The notes beneath the pieces were generated by a model that saw nothing but the letters and a program-made list of their open reading frames with translations, was not told where the DNA came from and searched no databases. Made by a program: the position numbers and the translations under genes. A stretch of DNA of 64,000 nucleotides, taken from contig CAZAFH010000008.1 in the NCBI GenBank assembly GCA_964484265.1, forward strand, positions 62,001 to 126,000, in the 5' to 3' direction. The stretch comes from SIAQ01 sp964484265 (GTDB lineage Bacteria; Planctomycetota; Planctomycetia; Gemmatales; Gemmataceae). Below, piece after piece: positions 53,206 through 62,600 of the stretch. Within the stretch, counting starts at the first letter, position 1; each line of letters begins with the position of its first letter.

Positions 53206-56191
53206 AGCAACTACTGTTGGCGCCTATCGGCTCAACGTGTATGTTCCGGATGAATGCACGAGTGTCGAGATTTTGGACGGCGCCATGCGTCCCGTACCCG
53301 TGGCGAATCGCATGGGGGATGTGTCGGTCCAGGTGCCGCCCGGCATTTATTTGGTGCGCTTTCGGCAGGGGAGCAGCATCACGGAGAAGTTGGCGGCGTT
53401 GACGCCGGACGAGCCGGTGCTGGACATCCGGCTCGACGCCGCGGAGTTGCCTGAATTCGCCAGTGCGACGCCGGTCCCCAACACAACGACGACACACGAG
53501 TGGCAGGCAGAGCCGGCGCAGGACTTGAGCCGATCCGTGCCGCTGCCGCCGCCGGCTGGCCACCGGGGAGGCAGCCACCTCTTACTGTTTTTGCGCGATC
53601 CCTTTCGGTCCGGCGACTTGCCCGCCGGCGTGACGCTTCATGAACTCGAGAGTGAACGCGTCCTGTTCGATCTTTCAACCACCGAGAATCATAATCGGGA
53701 CGGCCAGTGGATGGGTGCCCATCTCAATCTCGACGCCGGCGCGTACCGCTTGCGACGTGCCACGCAGCATGGAATTTCGGTCGAACAAATTGTCTATACA
53801 CGGCCCAGTTGGCAGACGCAGGTTTTTCTCATGGCTGGGCAGGGCAATGGCGGCAAGAAAGAGATCACACGCATCTCGATCTTGCTGGCCCGTGCTGGCG
53901 TCGGTTTCCTATCCAGCCGTGATGACATGCGCTGGACCGAGTCGGCCCTGCGCGCCCTCAAAAGTAAAGGCAATGTCCCCGGCGCCATTCGCAGCGAGAT
54001 GCTCTGGGCCAAGTTCGAGAACCCGATGCTCGGCATCTACGCCGGTTTGCTTCACCTGCGCCGCGACACGATCGACACGCCGCTCTTGCGTCTGGTGTTC
54101 ACCAATTTGCACGATTTGGTCGGTCCGCTCCCCGATGTACTCGCCATCGGCTGGGCCCTGGTTTTGCGTGACGCACCGGCCCGAAACGACGCGGCCCTGA
54201 TGGATTTGCTGCGTGTACCCGCGTCCTTGGCGACGCCTCCCATGCTGCGCGAAAGCTGGGAGCACCTGGTGCGCGCCAGTGCCACGCAACGCGATCTCAT
54301 TCCGGCAGGATCGCTCTCCGATCGCATCGGCGGACAGCTCGTATCGGGGACCCCCTGGGTCACCTGGCTCGGCACGCTGCCTGCCATCGAAGTGCCCGCG
54401 ATGGATCGATCGTCCTTCGAGGCTTCCGCGGCGACGGACTCGGGCGACGGGGGCTGGGCCGGCTTCCTCACGAAGTTCCTGCCCCAGAAGATCCTCGACT
54501 CGGTATCGAAATTCACGCTCCACGGCGCCCTGCCGGTTCTGGCCAGGCAATTTGCGCTCCATCCGGAAGTCCGCCACTGGCTGCAGTCCGATCGTTTTGA
54601 CGATGTCGAACGGGCCGTGGCCTACTGGCTCCAACCGACGCTCGATCCGCGTTTGTCCTTCCTCCTTGAGGCCAACCCGGAGCTGGCCCGCACGATCGGT
54701 GCGTCCGCGGAAGCGCGCGCCAAGACCGAATCGATCCTGCTAACCGATCTCAACTTGAGCGCGACCACGGCCCTGCGCGCCGCCTGGGGACTGGTCTCCA
54801 AGTTGATCCTGGACCCGCTGGTCCCCTCGCAAACCATGCTCGACGCTTTTGTGAAGAAGCACGCGAGCGGCCAAGGAGTCGAGGCCGAGATCGTCCGCGA
54901 GATCTTTCGCCATTTGAAGGAAACGCCCTCCCGCGTGCACCACCCGGCGAGCGGGCGTCGGCTGACTTTGCTGGAGTTGGTGTATCTGTTCTACCGGGCC
55001 AGCTCCGGCAAGAGTTGGTTTGAGCCCGGCGCTGCCGAGCAAGTGACGGCACAACTCGTCGACTCGGGCTTCCAATTTGACCAGGAGGACCTGAGCACCG
55101 CTCGACTTCTCCAGGACGTTGACGAGATGAAGAAACAAGTAGTCGCTGCGATTGCGCGTGCGGAACAAGACAAGAAGCTCAAACTGCCGGACGGCTGGCA
55201 GAAAGGCTTCTTGTCCATGCAACCTGGGGATTCGAGCGAAGTCCTCCGTTCGCTGCGGATGGAGGCAAGCCAACCCCAACCCGTCGCGCCGCCGGCAATT
55301 GCCCCGGGGGCCGCGGCGGCCTTAGCCAGCAAGGACACCGAGCGCGCCCTGAAGCCGCCACCGCGAAAGGCCGACCTGCCCGCCGCGAGTGCCGTGCCGC
55401 CGGAAAAGACGTTGGTCGACGCACCCGGGCCGGATGTCACCGATGCAATGCGCCCTGGCGACGCCCCGAAGAAAAAAAAGAAGCCCGGCGTACCGCCCCG
55501 GCGCGGCAAGAAGCGGCTCGCTCAATTGGCCAATCTGAAACGGCGCATCGCCAAGGATGGGCCGGTTCCGGTGGAAATGGCCGTCGGTGTCCTCAAGGAG
55601 GTCGCGCACGCCAAGTTCGACGAAACGGTCGAGATCCACATGGTGCTCGGCGTGGACACCACCCAGAGCGACCAACTCATTCGCGGTACGGTGCCGCTGC
55701 CTCATGGCGTCGGCAAGGCGGTGCGCGTCGTGGTTTTTTGTCAGGGAGACAACATCGTCAAGGCGACGCAGGCCGGCGCCGATCTCGCCGGCCTAGACGA
55801 GCTGATTCTCAAGATCAGTAAGGACAACTGGCTCGAATTCGATGTCGCACTCGCCACCCAGGACGTGATGGGCAAAGTCAGCCGGCTTGGCAAAACCCTC
55901 GGCCCACGCGGCCTGATGCCCACCCCTAAGGGCGGAACAATCATCACTGGCGATGTGGCCCAGGCGGTCCAAGAATTCAAAGCAGGCAAAGTCGAGTTCC
56001 GCGCCGATAAGGGGGGCAACGTCCATGCGGGCGTCGGCAAGTTGAGCTTCGACGGCGATAAACTTGCCGACAACGTGGCCGCCTTCGTTTCTGCGATTCG
56101 TGCCGCCAAGCCCTCCGGCATCAAGGGCAACTACGTCAAATCGGTCACTTTGTCCTCCACAATGGGACCCGGAATTCCACTGACCTTGTAG
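53192..56191 (+). CDS. 999-residue protein: beta modules, helical region, C-terminal ribosomal protein L1 domain
   Basis: Two beta-rich modules (about residues 10-80 and 126-215) open the protein. A mostly helical region (~220-690), a Pro/Ala-rich linker, a basic stretch (KKKKKPGVPPRRGKKR, ~760) and a full L1 domain (~780-999) follow. L1 signatures: FDETVEIHMVLGVD, RGTVPLPHGVGK, LGKTLGPRGLMPTPKGGT, AGKVEFRADKGGNVHAGVGK and SSTMGPGIPL. No stop or second start separates the parts, so it is a real fusion. GGGAGG lies before the ATG, which overlaps the caspase gene. This cannot be the housekeeping rplA: no rplK, rplJ or rplL neighbours. A role as rRNA-binding anchor, sensor or decoy is inference. 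No family is recognised for the first 770 residues. Confidence 0.85.
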   Translation: MPPYEATTVGAYRLNVYVPDECTSVEILDGAMRPVPVANRMGDVSVQVPPGIYLVRFRQGSSITEKLAALTPDEPVLDIRLDAAELPEFASATPVPNTTTTHEWQAEPAQDLSRSVPLPPPAGHRGGSHLLLFLRDPFRSGDLPAGVTLHELESERVLFDLSTTENHNRDGQWMGAHLNLDAGAYRLRRATQHGISVEQIVYTRPSWQTQVFLMAGQGNGGKKEITRISILLARAGVGFLSSRDDMRWTESALRALKSKGNVPGAIRSEMLWAKFENPMLGIYAGLLHLRRDTIDTPLLRLVFTNLHDLVGPLPDVLAIGWALVLRDAPARNDAALMDLLRVPASLATPPMLRESWEHLVRASATQRDLIPAGSLSDRIGGQLVSGTPWVTWLGTLPAIEVPAMDRSSFEASAATDSGDGGWAGFLTKFLPQKILDSVSKFTLHGALPVLARQFALHPEVRHWLQSDRFDDVERAVAYWLQPTLDPRLSFLLEANPELARTIGASAEARAKTESILLTDLNLSATTALRAAWGLVSKLILDPLVPSQTMLDAFVKKHASGQGVEAEIVREIFRHLKETPSRVHHPASGRRLTLLELVYLFYRASSGKSWFEPGAAEQVTAQLVDSGFQFDQEDLSTARLLQDVDEMKKQVVAAIARAEQDKKLKLPDGWQKGFLSMQPGDSSEVLRSLRMEASQPQPVAPPAIAPGAAAALASKDTERALKPPPRKADLPAASAVPPEKTLVDAPGPDVTDAMRPGDAPKKKKKPGVPPRRGKKRLAQLANLKRRIAKDGPVPVEMAVGVLKEVAHAKFDETVEIHMVLGVDTTQSDQLIRGTVPLPHGVGKAVRVVVFCQGDNIVKATQAGADLAGLDELILKISKDNWLEFDVALATQDVMGKVSRLGKTLGPRGLMPTPKGGTIITGDVAQAVQEFKAGKVEFRADKGGNVHAGVGKLSFDGDKLADNVAAFVSAIRAAKPSGIKGNYVKSVTLSSTMGPGIPLTL

Positions 56192-56842
56192 GTGTCGCTA
56201 CCCCGCGTCGAATGCCAGCATTGCCATGTCACTCGCCAAGTGAAACTCGCGCCTTGGATTTGTCGCAGCACATGACCAATGAGGACGTGGCCCGCGAGGC
56301 GGAAGAGCCGGGGCCCGCAACCTTGCGTGATGACATTGGGGGAGTGCCAGATCGGACAGCGCAGGGTCGCCCGATAGCGTTCGAAGGCAAGCAAATTGGG
56401 CGGCGCTGTTGTTCGCACCGTTCTTTGACAATTCGGTTAGCTAGCATCTCGGCCGACCGCAACAAGATTCCGATAGAAATCCGAAAAACCGCCTACGTTC
56501 ACGTTGACGGCATTCAGCGCCCAAACACCCACGAAACCGAATCCGCGTGTGAATTAATAAAGACTCGGACGCGCACGGGCCTGCTCTGTTCGTTTCAATC
56601 CGCCTCTTTGCCCTTGCCTGGTTCATTGACTGGTGGGTCCAGCGGGCGCCTTTCTTCGCTGACTTCTCCATGGCCATCGCATTCGTCGCGCATTGTCTCC
56701 CGTGCGGCGAGCCCGGCTCTCCTCTGCTTTATCGACGAGCTAGTGACGTCCGCTGGTGAGCCAGTTCAGCCGAAGGAACCGAGAGCCAGCAAGTAGCATT
56801 CCCATAACCTTAAAGCAGAAGAATCAGAAATGCGGAAGGAAA
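56192..56842. other. 650-bp gap after the operon, no gene recognised
   Basis: Frames on both strands (for example 56212-56796 +) have no start signals, known motifs or consistent coding look. It may be degraded island DNA. I see no clear terminator for the operon. Confidence 0.45.
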
Positions 56843-57600
56843 TCAAGCTCCTTTTGCCTCCTTCATCTTCGCGAATACGTCATCCGTCACCTGCTGCTCG
56901 TCCAGCGAAACGTAATGCTTCATGAGCGTGTCCACGTTGCACCCGTACGCGCCGAACGTCGATTCCTGCCTGCCATGCCATCGTGAACGCTCGCTTGCGG
57001 AACATATGGGACGTCAGCCTCGGACGGTCTTGGTGGGCCTTGTGATACTCGGCGAAGAGGTTCTCGATCCAGAAGTACAGCCGGTGCGGGGCGAACTCTT
57101 CGTTCATTTGATGGGTAACGTGCCTTTTCTTTTCGAGGATCGTCCGAAGCGCGGGCAGGTAATTCTCCCAGAGCCATGTCTTGCCTTTGAAGCCATCGAG
57201 AATCGCAATTAAGTCGTCGGGCATCGGCACCGATCGATCCTTCCGACCCTTCGTGAGATTAGCGGGGAAGGTCAATCGTCCCGGTTGCAATTGGGTGGAT
57301 TTCAGCGAGCAGAGATCCATCAACCGGCAACCTGTGTGGCCTTTCACGGCCAGGAACAATTTCGGGAATGGCCAATCGCCGTACCGTTCCGCGATCCATG
57401 CGTAGAAGTGCTCGATTATCTCGCCGGTCGCATATGCGCTCCGGTGAACAGGTCGATCACCTGCCGCGGAAAGGCATGAAGCCAGACGGCATGCCCTCCG
57501 ATTCGGCAACCGGTTTAATCCGACGTGATATGCTCTGCCGACTTGAGGTGCACTTTGGTCTGTTCGTATACCGGTTGAAGTTTTTGGCCCGCTAACGCGA
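56843..57600 (-). pseudogene. decayed tyrosine recombinase (island integrase)
   Basis: Minus-strand pieces in several frames join as a site-specific integrase. AVWLHAFPRQVIDLFTG is followed by a shift near 57435. Then come AYATGEIIEHFYAWIAERYG, HTGCRLMDLCSL (catalytic Arg), LTKGRKDRSVPMPDD (Lys) and TSHMFRKRAF (His-x-x-Arg). A second shift near 56948 precedes CNVDTLMKHYVSLDEQQV (nucleophile Tyr) and a TGA at 56843. An in-frame TAA also lies near 57517. All catalytic blocks are recognisable but the gene cannot be translated as one protein. Confidence 0.75.
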
Positions 57601-57674
57601 AAAATGCAAAAAGAACGGTTGCTGGAAAAGTAGGATATCTCGTTTGAGCGATGAAGGTGCTTGAGCCAAGCAGT

Positions 57675-59219
57675 TTACTGCGAATCGGAAATCGCACGGA
57701 GCTTTTCCCGTGCCACCGAATGATTCGGGTCGATCGCGAGGATTTGTCCTAACTGTTGCTCGGCGGAGCGTCTGTCCTCGGCAACCCGTAGGAAAATGTC
57801 GGCAAGAAGCAATCGCAGCCAAGTCGCGTTCGGAAAACGAACAACAGCGTCTTCGAGTATCTGGGTTGATTGGCACCAGTTTGTTTTCCTCAATGCCGTG
57901 CGCGCTTGGATGCCTGAAACGACTGGCTCGATTCCGGGAATGCTCATGAGGCGATCGTTCAACTTGGCCAGATCCCCCTTGCGTTGCTGGGACAGGTAGA
58001 TTTCGGCCAGGCCAAGCCAGGCGGGGCCGAAGCTTGGAAAAGTATCAATGATACGAAGCCAATGAACCTCTGCTTCGCGGTGATTGCCTTGGTTTCGACA
58101 AATCACCGCGAGATTGTGGCGGGCGTGATGAACAAGATCAACGTTGGAACCGACAGCAACGCCCTTCGTTTTTGCACGCAACACGTCATTGAAGGCCCGG
58201 TGTGCCGCTTGCGTATCGCCACGATGGAGGAAAATGTTGCCCTCCTCGAACAAAAGATCGGGATCGCCAGGGAATTGTTTTTGGCCTTTCTGGCAGATTT
58301 GCATGGCATCGTCGTACCGGCCCATATTTGCATGGATCTTCACGAGCAGCAGATGGGCCTTGGCGATGTAGGCCGAATCACTGGGCGCGTTGGTAAGGCA
58401 AGCTGTCAGAAGCGGCAAGGCTTCCGTCCATGCGCCGTCGTCGAAGAGCGTGTTTCCGATATTGAAGAGGACGTACAGATCGCCTGGAAACGCCGTGGCG
58501 TCCATACGCAGCAAGCGAAGGTTTCGCTTCCGCTTCTCGGCATTCACTAACGAATGGCAATAGCCAAAGTGGTGAATGACGATGTTGCTCTGTAGCAGCC
58601 GTGTGCCCGTGCATCGCAAGGCAGGCAGAATCTGCTCGTGGACTCGATACTTCCAGATATGCGCCGAGTCGTTTCGATACAGCCGAATGTGGTCGGTGAC
58701 AAACGAACAGCCGTGTAAGTCATCGGGTTCCGACAAGATCGCCATGAAAAATGCGTCGTTGTTATTGGTGAGTGACGCAAATAGGCGTTGCAGTTTCGCC
58801 TGGTTTTCCTTGTCGATACGTTCATCAGAATCCAACCAGAAAATCCAATCTCCCTTGGCGTGACGAGTCGCGGCATTTCGAGCGGCGGCGAAGCTGTCCT
58901 CCCAGCCGAACTCAACGATCTTTGTGCTAAACCTCTCGCGAAGTTCCGACAAGCATTCACTGCCTCCGCGATCCACCACGATGACGATATCGTGAAAAAA
59001 ATGAGCAACCGGCTCGATGCAGGCGATCGTGTCCAGCTGGTCTTGTTTCTTGACGATCATGCAGAGCGAAACCGTGTTGAGTGTCGGATTCGAGTAATGC
59101 CCGTGCGTCACTGGTAAGCCCACCGGCTCGATTGGTAAAGTTGCGGATTCGTCTGGCGTCTCCGTCTGAAGGTTCGCGGCGATGCGATTCAACGAAGGGG
59201 TGACGATTTTCATGGGCAT
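57675..59219 (-). CDS. family 2 glycosyltransferase with TPR repeats
   Basis: This is a 514-residue protein. The GT2 domain (about residues 45-250) shows LNTVSLCMIVKKQDQL, the nucleotide-binding DIVIVVDRGG and the metal site DWIFWLDSDERID. The second half is helical with several TPR units (AYIAKAHLLLVKIHANMG, LLFEEGNIFLHRGDTQAAH, GPAWLGLAEIYLSQQRKGD). The fusion is common in bacteria that decorate surface glycans or proteins. Sugar donor and acceptor are unknown. Start at 59219 or at the ATG 6 bases further in (59213). It directly follows the integrase remnant, so it may lie just outside the island. Confidence 0.85.
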   Translation of the reverse strand: MPMKIVTPSLNRIAANLQTETPDESATLPIEPVGLPVTHGHYSNPTLNTVSLCMIVKKQDQLDTIACIEPVAHFFHDIVIVVDRGGSECLSELRERFSTKIVEFGWEDSFAAARNAATRHAKGDWIFWLDSDERIDKENQAKLQRLFASLTNNNDAFFMAILSEPDDLHGCSFVTDHIRLYRNDSAHIWKYRVHEQILPALRCTGTRLLQSNIVIHHFGYCHSLVNAEKRKRNLRLLRMDATAFPGDLYVLFNIGNTLFDDGAWTEALPLLTACLTNAPSDSAYIAKAHLLLVKIHANMGRYDDAMQICQKGQKQFPGDPDLLFEEGNIFLHRGDTQAAHRAFNDVLRAKTKGVAVGSNVDLVHHARHNLAVICRNQGNHREAEVHWLRIIDTFPSFGPAWLGLAEIYLSQQRKGDLAKLNDRLMSIPGIEPVVSGIQARTALRKTNWCQSTQILEDAVVRFPNATWLRLLLADIFLRVAEDRRSAEQQLGQILAIDPNHSVAREKLRAISDSQ

Positions 59220-59651
59220 CGGTCCTGACTGGGAGAATCCGCCGCGCGGGAGGCTGGACTTCGTGGAAAAAATCGACAACCGACTTTGCGGTCTGGATTG
59301 TGCTTGGTTATTGTTGAAAAGGATGAAGGAAAAATCTGTTTTTTTGGAATTATCGGAAAACTCCTCTTGTACGGGAATTTATTTTCGTTAAGGTATTGAG
59401 AGTTTTGTCGGTGGATCTTGAAAATGGATAGATTCCTCACAATTCCCTTGGCAGTTTTTCGTTCGGGACGTGACGATCTGACAAGCAAGAAAATATTACA
59501 GGCTTGAAAGGTTTATTCGCCCTTAGACCATGATCGTAGAATTCGCCATTCTTGCGGCGAATGAGTTGCTTCGAAACTGGACCTCCCCAAATTCCTTCAG
59601 GATGAAGGAAATTCCCAGCGCCGAAGGGACATTTCGCACCGCAGGTTTTCC
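59220..59651. other. gap between divergent genes, no gene recognised
   Basis: These 430 bases lie between the divergent glycosyltransferase and adhesin genes and should hold both promoters. Part of it (59330-59500) is AT-rich. I cannot place a promoter with confidence. Confidence 0.4.
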
Positions 59652-62600
59652 ATGTCCAATGAAAATTCCGCGCGCTCTGAGTCGATTTTTCGTCGATGGT
59701 TCAAGGCCGATCGGTTGCTTGAGGCGCTGCTGGCTTACCGAGAGCGTGGTTTTGCCGGTCTAAAATGGGTGCTTGGCCGGATTCCATTGCTCGTGAAGCG
59801 GCTCCGCAAAAAGAAGCCTCGAAAACCCGCGCAGGCCAGCTTGCTGGCGGAAGTGTTGGAGCCGCGCCTGGTCCCGTCCGCGAGCGGTGTTTTTCAATTC
59901 GCGCAATCCAGTTACACCGTTAATGAAAGCGGAACGTCGGCAGCGATTTCCGTGACCTATACTCCGGATCCTGGCGACGATCCCACGGTGTATGTTGATA
60001 TCTACACGACCGATGGAACAGCGAATTCGAGCGATTACACGGGCACGACAGGCTCGACTTTGACGTTCAGCTCGACGGTTACCACACAAATCTACTACAT
60101 ACCGATCACCAATGATTCGACGGACGAGCCCGATGAAACCGTGAATCTCTTTCTTACGAATCCGGTCGGCGGCCCGTCGATTTCCGTAGGCACGCCGCCT
60201 GTGCTGACCATCGTCGACGATGACAATGCCGCGCCGGTGAACTCCGTTCCGACTTCGATATCGGCCACCGAGGACACCGATCTGGTGTTCTCGACGGCGA
60301 ACTCCGATCTCATCAGTATCTCGGACGCGGACGCCGATACGAGTGCCGTGCAAGTGACATTGACGGCCACGAATGGCGTGCTCACCTTGAGCGGCACGAC
60401 AGGGCTTTCTTTCAGCTTTTCGGATGGCAATGGCACCAGCGCGGGTGACGGCACGAACGATTCGACCATGACGTTCCGTGGTACCATCGCCGACATCAAC
60501 ACGGCGCTGGACGGATTGACGTTCACGCCGACTGCCAATTACAACGGCAGCGCGTCGGTTCAAATCGTGACGAACGACCTGGGCAATACGGGAGCGGGCG
60601 GGGCCAAGACCGATTCGGATACAGTGAATTTCACCATATCCGCCGTCAACGACGCGCCGGTGAACAGCGTGCCGAGTCCGCAAACCATCAGCGAGGACGA
60701 GAATCTTGTCTTTTCGTCGGGCAACGGCAATCTGATTTCGATCAACGACGTGGATGCGGGGTCGAGTGAGATCCAAGTAACGCTGACCGCCGTGAGCGGC
60801 ACGCTCACCCTGAGCGGCACAAGCGGCCTCGACTTCGGGTTCACGCCCGATGGCGACGGGACGCCCGCCGGCGATGGAACCGCCGACACGACGATGACGT
60901 TTCGTGGAACCATCACCGACATCAATGCGGCGCTCGTCGGCATGACGTTTGCGCCAACCGCGAATGTTTACGGCAGCGATGTCGGCTCGGTCCAAATCGT
61001 GACGAGCGACCTGGGCAACACCGGTTCGGGCGGCGCGGCGACGGATGACGACACGATTTACATCACAATCACTTCCGTGAACGATGCTCCCGTTGGAACG
61101 AACAACGCGGTGGAGACCGCCGAAGACACTCCGTATGTCTTTACGGCATCCGACTTCGGATTCACCGATCCGAACGATTCGCCGGCCGATGACTTCACGC
61201 AAGTGAAAATTGTCTCGCTGCCAAGTTACGGTACGCTCGCCAATGATGGCACGCCGATCGGCGCGGGTGATTTTGTTACCGTATCCGATATCACCGCCAA
61301 CAAACTCGTATACACTCCGCCCGCTGATGCCAATGGTTCGAGCTACGCGAGTTTCACGTTCAAGGTCCAGGACGATGGCGGCACCGACGACGGCGGCGTG
61401 GATCTGGATGTCACCGCGCGGACGATGACGATAAACGTCACCGCCGTCAACGACGCGCCGGTTCATACCGTTCCGGGAGCGCAATCGACCGACGAAGATA
61501 CCGATCTGGTGTTCTCCACCGAGAACGAGAACAGCATCACCCTTTCGGACGTTGACGCCGGTGGGTCGAATTCGATCCAGGTGACGCTCACGGCAACCTA
61601 CGGAACCTTGACACTGAGCACGACGACCGGCCTGGACTTCGCGTTCACGCCCGATGGCGACGGCACGCCAGTGGGCGACGGAACCGCCGACACTACCATG
61701 ACCTTCCGTGGAACCATCGGCGACATCAACACCGCACTTGAGGGCCTCGTCTTTACACCGAATGCGAATTATCACGGCACCGAAGCAGCCGTTCAAATGG
61801 TAACCAGCGATCTCGGCAATGCGGGATCGGGCGGCACGCTCACCGACGACGATACCATCTACATCACCGTCAATTCGATCAATGACGCTCCCGTGGCGAT
61901 CGACGATCCGACCGGGGCGACGGCGGCGTGGTGGAATTTCGATGAGGGAACCGGCAGCACGGCAACCGATTTCATCATGGGGTTGCAGGCATCGTTGCCC
62001 GATGGCGTGACCTGGTCGAGCGATGTTCCCAGCATCTTCGAAGATGGCTCCAGCCTCGAATTCAGTTCGGCCGCAACGCCCATTTCCCTGGATGGCCTCA
62101 CGCTGCGCGGCGGTGATTTTTCGATCGCGCTATGGGTGCAGTTTACGACGGTGTCCAATACGGTCCTTCTTGCCCAGGACGATGGTGCGGGAAATCTCTG
62201 GAGTCTCAGCCGCGAGTCGGGCAATCTGAAATTCAAGGTCGATTCCAGCGCCAGCGAACTGACGACCGTTCTCGATCAATCCTGGACGCCCACGGAAGAT
62301 CAATGGTATCACCTGGCCGTCACGCGCGAAGGCAATGACTGGACGCTCTACATCGACGGAAGCGAAGCGACCTCCGGCGCCAATTCGTTGATGATGCCGA
62401 CGCTGGACGGCGTGGCGTTCACACTCGGTTCGACGACGTTTGCCGGGCGTTTCGACGACTTGCAGATCTTCCATTCGGCGTTGTCGTCCACGAACGTTGA
62501 CGACATGAACGAGGGGACATACACACCCGTCACGCCGCACCAAACGAATGAAGACACGCCGCTCTCCCTCGCCGCGAGCACGCTATTGGCCAACGACACC

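Noticed and set aside
53192..56191. L1 domain as an ordinary rplA gene with its own internal start
   Set aside because: No ribosome-binding site or stop precedes the L1 part, and no rplK, rplJ or rplL neighbours exist; the continuous frame supports fusion.
56212..56796. 194-residue plus-strand frame after the operon
   Set aside because: No ribosome-binding site, no recognisable domain, and overlapping frames on the other strand of equal quality.
59760..61796. 678-residue minus-strand open frame
   Set aside because: It lies fully antisense to the cadherin-like repeats of the adhesin, has biased composition, and no start signal or family; the plus-strand frame explains the sequence.
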